Part shown: in pieces, positions 12,070 to 15,482 of the stretch
Layout of the letters: each line of letters begins with the position of its first letter
Numbering within the stretch: position 1 is the stretch's first letter
Assembly (NCBI GenBank): GCA_029266295.1
Contig: JAQSXD010000029.1
Location: 1 to 15,482, forward strand
Length of the DNA stretch: 15,482 bases
DNA from: Bacillota bacterium
GTDB lineage: Bacteria; Bacillota; Clostridia; Peptostreptococcales; Anaerovoracaceae
Reading direction: 5' to 3'
Program-made: the position numbers and the translations under genes
Notes under the pieces: generated by a model
What the model saw: the letters and a program-made list of their open reading frames with translations, nothing else
Told to the model about the DNA's origin: nothing
Databases searched by the model: none

Positions 12070-15036
12070 TTGAAAAAAACAAGACTAGGACTAGGCGCTA
12101 TCATCGTGGTTTTAATGGTAGTAGCTGCGGGCTTCGGAGGTTTGGTCAATTTCGCAACCGATTACCTTTGGTTTAAGGAGCTTGGCTATACTAGCGTATT
12201 CTTCAAACAGCTGATTACACAGCTTGAAATTGGAATACCATCCTTCTTGATCATCATGGTACTGACTTATTTCTATTTAAGGGTACTGAAAAGAGGCTAT
12301 TATAAAAGGGTTGATACAGTGGATGCTCCTGCTGTAAGCGAAAAAGCACTGAACAGGATCTCTCTTGGCCTTGGGGCCGCCTTTGGCGTACTCGTGACCA
12401 TCACCACTGTTACCGGGCTGTGGTTCCAAATTCTAAAATATTTAAACAGCTCATCATTCGGTGTCAAAGATCCTATTTTTGGTCTCGATATATCCTTCTA
12501 TATTTTCAGATTAGAGTTCATCACCCAACTGAATCAGATTACCATTGGTATCGTACTTGCTTTTGCAGCACTGACTCTGATCTATTATTTCCTTCTTCTC
12601 TCTATGAGAAGACCGAAACTATTCGACCAGCAAGCCAATGCCCAGACAAATTACAGCGAACCTGGCGAGGACGGCCAAAGCTATCGCAACAACAATAATT
12701 TCGGAAATACATTTAACGGACTGTTCGGGGAAGCCTTTGGCAAATTTGGACAGAATTTTAACGGAGGCCAGGGTTTCGGCGGCGGACAGAGTCCCTTTGG
12801 AGGGAATAACAGTAAAAATACCTCCACGAAGTTCAACAATGAAAATCTAAAAGAACTGCTGCACATCGCATCCAATCAGCTGACGGTGCTTGGCGTAATT
12901 TTCTTCCTTATGGTTGGAGCCAACTTCTTCCTGAGGCAGTACGATCTGCTGTATTCTCATACAGGCATTCTTTACGGAGCTGGTTTTACCGATATTAATG
13001 TTACACTGTGGGTTTATCGTGCAATGATCGTATTGTCTGTTTTGGCAGCGATCTTCTTCGCCTTGGGTATCAAGCGTAAAAAATACAAGATGGTATTTAC
13101 TGTTCCCATTATCATGATTGTTTTGGGCGCACTGGGAACCGGTGCGGCGTTAGGAGTACAGAGTCTTGTTGTTTCACCGGATGAGATCAACAAAGAGAGT
13201 CAGTATCTGAAGAACAATATCACCTTTACCCAGTACGCATATGATTTGCAGGGTGTAACCATCAAAAACTTCCCGGCGACCAATACCCTGACAAAACAGG
13301 ATATCGCAAACAATATGGGAACCATACAAAACATCAGAATCAACGATTACGAGCCTTCGAAAAAATTCTACAACCAGACACAGAGTATTCGGCCCTATTA
13401 TTCGTTCAACGGCGTTGACGTGGATCGATACATGGTTAATGGAGAATATACGCAGACCTTCCTTTCTGCCAGAGAAATTGATGAAACAAAGATTCGGCAG
13501 GAATGGCTTAATAAGCATCTAAAATATACCCACGGATACGGTATTACTCTTTCCAGAGTAGACAAAGTAACTGCAAGCGGCCAGCCGGATATGCTGATCG
13601 ACAGCATTCCGCCGGTATCAAATGTTGAAGAAATCGAGGTGACAAGGCCGGAAATCTATTTTGGAGAGCTTACCGGAAACTATATCCTGGTCAAAACAAA
13701 TGAAGAAGAATTTGACTATCCCAGCAGAGGTGAAGAAGAGGACAACGTCTACACTACGTACCAAGGGGATGCAGGAATCAAGCTGAACCTTTTCAACAGA
13801 GCCTTATTTGCAATCAGGGAACAAAGTCTGAAGCTGCTGGTGTCCACAAACATCACAGGAGAATCCAAAATCATCATCAATAGAAATATTATGGAGAGAG
13901 CACAGAAAATTATGCCTTTCCTGCAGTATGATTCAGATCCATATATTGTGACCGTTGACGGAAAGCTGTATTGGATCATCGATGCGTATACAACAAGCAG
14001 CTATTACCCGTATTCGGAGCCCTATGATCCGATGCGCAGCAATATGAATTACATTAGAAACTCGGTCAAGGTAGTGGTTGATGCCTATAACGGGGACACC
14101 AGCTATTATCTGGTAAACGCGGATGATCCCATTGCTGCCACCTATGCCAAGATCTATCCCAAGCTGTTTAAGAACTTTGAAGAGATGCCGGAATCCCTCA
14201 AGGCGCATATCCGGTATCCTAATGCAATGTTCAACATACAGGCAAACGTCTACAAGAGATATCACATGAATGACGTAAAGGTATTCTATCAGGGAGAAGA
14301 CTTATGGGATATTTCCAATGAGATTTTCGGAACCGAGGAAGTTCAGATGTCGCCGAACTACTATGTTATGAAGCTGCCCGGAGAAAGCGACGTCGAGTTT
14401 ATTAACTCCATACCTTATACGCCTTCCGGCAAGCGCAACATGACAGGGCTATTGGTGGCTAGAAACGATGGCCCGCATTATGGCCAGTTGGTTCTTTATC
14501 AGGTACCAAAGGACAGCTTTGTAGACGGGCCGATGCAGATTGAATCCCAGATTGACCAGAGTCCTGAAATCTCTAAGGAGTTCTCGCTTTGGAATTCCTC
14601 AGGATCAACCTATATCAGAGGAAATCTCTTCATTATTCCAATCGAGAATTCTCTGGTCTACGTGGAACCTGTGTATCTGGAGGCTTCAAACACAGGGAGC
14701 CTGCCTGAGGTTAAGAGAGTTATCGTGGCCTATGGTGGCAGGATTGCTTATGAGCCAACTTTGGGTGCCGCGCTTGATTCACTCTTCGGAGCGGGAACAG
14801 GAACTCCAGCGACTCCCGGTGAGGAGCCGCAAACGCCTTCGCCTGGCGGTACTCAAACTTCGGATGAATTAATCCGTCTTGCAAATGAAGCCTTTGAAAA
14901 GGCCACAAGTGCGCAACAGAGCGGCGACTGGTCTGCTTACGGACAATATTTGAACCAATTAAAGGATTATCTGAATCAGCTGATGCCGCAGGAGCCAGAT
15001 GATCTGGATCAGCAGATTCCAACCGATGGTCAGTAA
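12070..15036 (+). CDS. UPF0182 family large membrane protein
   Basis: This 988-residue protein matches the UPF0182 (COG1615) family, which is widespread but of unknown function. The N-terminus has about seven membrane helices, the first at about 7-28, then the typical ATDYLWFKELGYTSVFF stretch. A large extracytoplasmic region of about 600 residues follows. Family-like blocks include YDLQGV, NDYEPSKKFYNQTQSIRPYY, VDRYMVNGEYTQTFLSAREID, THGYGITLSRV, PEIYFGEL and PDEINKES. Between helices four and five (about residues 190-257) there is a Gly/Asn/Phe-rich insert, probably a disordered loop. The C-terminus ends in a Pro-rich linker and a short helical repeat. The start is TTG 12070 after GAAGGGGGA, and no in-frame ATG fits. 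A strong terminator follows at 15122. Confidence 0.92.
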   Translation: MKKTRLGLGAIIVVLMVVAAGFGGLVNFATDYLWFKELGYTSVFFKQLITQLEIGIPSFLIIMVLTYFYLRVLKRGYYKRVDTVDAPAVSEKALNRISLGLGAAFGVLVTITTVTGLWFQILKYLNSSSFGVKDPIFGLDISFYIFRLEFITQLNQITIGIVLAFAALTLIYYFLLLSMRRPKLFDQQANAQTNYSEPGEDGQSYRNNNNFGNTFNGLFGEAFGKFGQNFNGGQGFGGGQSPFGGNNSKNTSTKFNNENLKELLHIASNQLTVLGVIFFLMVGANFFLRQYDLLYSHTGILYGAGFTDINVTLWVYRAMIVLSVLAAIFFALGIKRKKYKMVFTVPIIMIVLGALGTGAALGVQSLVVSPDEINKESQYLKNNITFTQYAYDLQGVTIKNFPATNTLTKQDIANNMGTIQNIRINDYEPSKKFYNQTQSIRPYYSFNGVDVDRYMVNGEYTQTFLSAREIDETKIRQEWLNKHLKYTHGYGITLSRVDKVTASGQPDMLIDSIPPVSNVEEIEVTRPEIYFGELTGNYILVKTNEEEFDYPSRGEEEDNVYTTYQGDAGIKLNLFNRALFAIREQSLKLLVSTNITGESKIIINRNIMERAQKIMPFLQYDSDPYIVTVDGKLYWIIDAYTTSSYYPYSEPYDPMRSNMNYIRNSVKVVVDAYNGDTSYYLVNADDPIAATYAKIYPKLFKNFEEMPESLKAHIRYPNAMFNIQANVYKRYHMNDVKVFYQGEDLWDISNEIFGTEEVQMSPNYYVMKLPGESDVEFINSIPYTPSGKRNMTGLLVARNDGPHYGQLVLYQVPKDSFVDGPMQIESQIDQSPEISKEFSLWNSSGSTYIRGNLFIIPIENSLVYVEPVYLEASNTGSLPEVKRVIVAYGGRIAYEPTLGAALDSLFGAGTGTPATPGEEPQTPSPGGTQTSDELIRLANEAFEKATSAQQSGDWSAYGQYLNQLKDYLNQLMPQEPDDLDQQIPTDGQ

Positions 15037-15121
15037 CTGAAGCCTGATTCTAGGTCAGTAGCTGAAATGCAATCAAAGAGACCGAGGTTCAAAAAATCCT
15101 CAATGACTAGTGAATGCTTAT

Positions 15122-15175
15122 CAGAGCTTGCTCAAAACCCCTTGTACACAGGGGAACGAGCAGGCTCTGTTTTAT
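15122..15175 (+). terminator. Strong terminator after the UPF0182 gene
   Basis: CAGAGCTTGCTC (15122-15133) pairs with GAGCAGGCTCTG (15158-15169, one T-G wobble). An inner CCCCT / AGGGG helix extends it, and TTTTATT follows. It cleanly ends the unit to its left. Confidence 0.88.
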
Positions 15176-15246
15176 TGGGTGTCAAATTCTGCAATTAATA
15201 ATATACTACTAAAGAGAGGAAGAGGGACAGTGAGAGGAGGGGAACC

Positions 15247-15482
15247 ATGATTGGAGAATGCGGGCATCAGCTCAGAAGTATTTCGCCTGGTGAAATGAAT
15301 TTGATCTTCAGAGCAAGGCTCATCTGGAGAAATTTGGCTACCTGGATGCTGATTTATTTGGCAAGTCTCTTTGGAAATTATGGGAACCAACAGGAAATAA
15401 GAGAGCAGATTTATTCCATACCAGCAGACTATGTGACTGTGATGAAAATGGTTTTCGGGGAAAAATTGGCAGAGAATTATTC
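15247..15482 (+). CDS. Start of an unknown gene, cut by the window edge
   Basis: ATG 15247 follows GAGGAGGGG (5-nt spacing), and the frame stays open for 78 codons to the edge. The peptide begins MIGECGHQLRSISPGEMNLI. It then has an amphipathic, Trp-containing region (LIWRNLATWMLIYLASLFGN) and a block IYSIPADYVTVMKMVFGEKL. From memory, this spacing (an aromatic helix ending LW..H..W, then a neutral linker, then ....G..+A) recalls a family of small clostridial helical proteins of about 110-130 residues, sometimes mislabelled acetylglutamate kinase. This is a weak match. No clear promoter was found in 15176-15246, though TATACT at 15202 is a possible -10. Confidence 0.6.
   Translation, partial: MIGECGHQLRSISPGEMNLIFRARLIWRNLATWMLIYLASLFGNYGNQQEIREQIYSIPADYVTVMKMVFGEKLAENY

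Noticed and set aside
1..15482. CRISPR array, insertion sequence or prophage genes
   Set aside because: I saw no regularly spaced repeats, transposase, integrase or phage structural motifs on either strand.

Overview
The window looks like chromosomal DNA from an anaerobic, low-to-moderate-GC member of the Firmicutes, most likely a clostridium. The support is strong AGGAGG-type ribosome binding sites, A/T-flanked intrinsic terminators, sigma-A type promoters, a SPASM radical SAM protein, clostridial-style zinc-ribbon membrane proteins and a holin-like type I toxin. A closer placement, for example an amino-acid or polyamine fermenter of the Anaerovorax kind, is only a guess from the first genes. 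I saw no insertion sequence, CRISPR array or rRNA gene.

Left part (1-4410): a well-formed promoter, preceded by a 19-bp near-palindrome, drives a nitrilase-superfamily amidohydrolase and a PuuP-like APC permease, closed by a hairpin. Next come a 45-residue single-helix membrane protein and a sodium:solute symporter whose start codon overlaps its stop codon. The set suggests uptake and cleavage of a nitrogen compound; a polyamine derivative or ureide is my best guess.

Middle (4410-5450): this stretch holds no long gene but is dense in signals. It contains a compact type I toxin-antitoxin locus: a 27-residue membrane peptide on the minus strand and a convergent antisense RNA with its own promoter and terminator. 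Both RNAs start with nearly the same sequence, so the DNA carries an inverted repeat. A tRNA-Lys(CTT) gene on the minus strand follows, with a textbook promoter and terminator. The last 30 or so bases of the tRNA recur exactly 320 bp away, and the DNA between the copies is full of hairpins, like the scar of a small integrated element.

Right part (5450-15482): a minus-strand SPASM-type radical SAM protein faces a short plus-strand gene for a hydrophilic, two-cysteine peptide. A second good promoter (7477-7505) leads a tight run: a single-pass membrane protein, a large zinc-ribbon membrane protein, and a divergent member of the ATP-type PEP carboxykinase family. Then come a large UPF0182 membrane protein, a strong terminator, and the start of a gene cut by the window edge.

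The parts most worth following up are the toxin-antitoxin locus with its mirrored RNA leaders, the duplicated tRNA end, the small symporter-coupled peptide, the radical SAM/small-peptide pair, and the zinc-ribbon/PEPCK-like operon.
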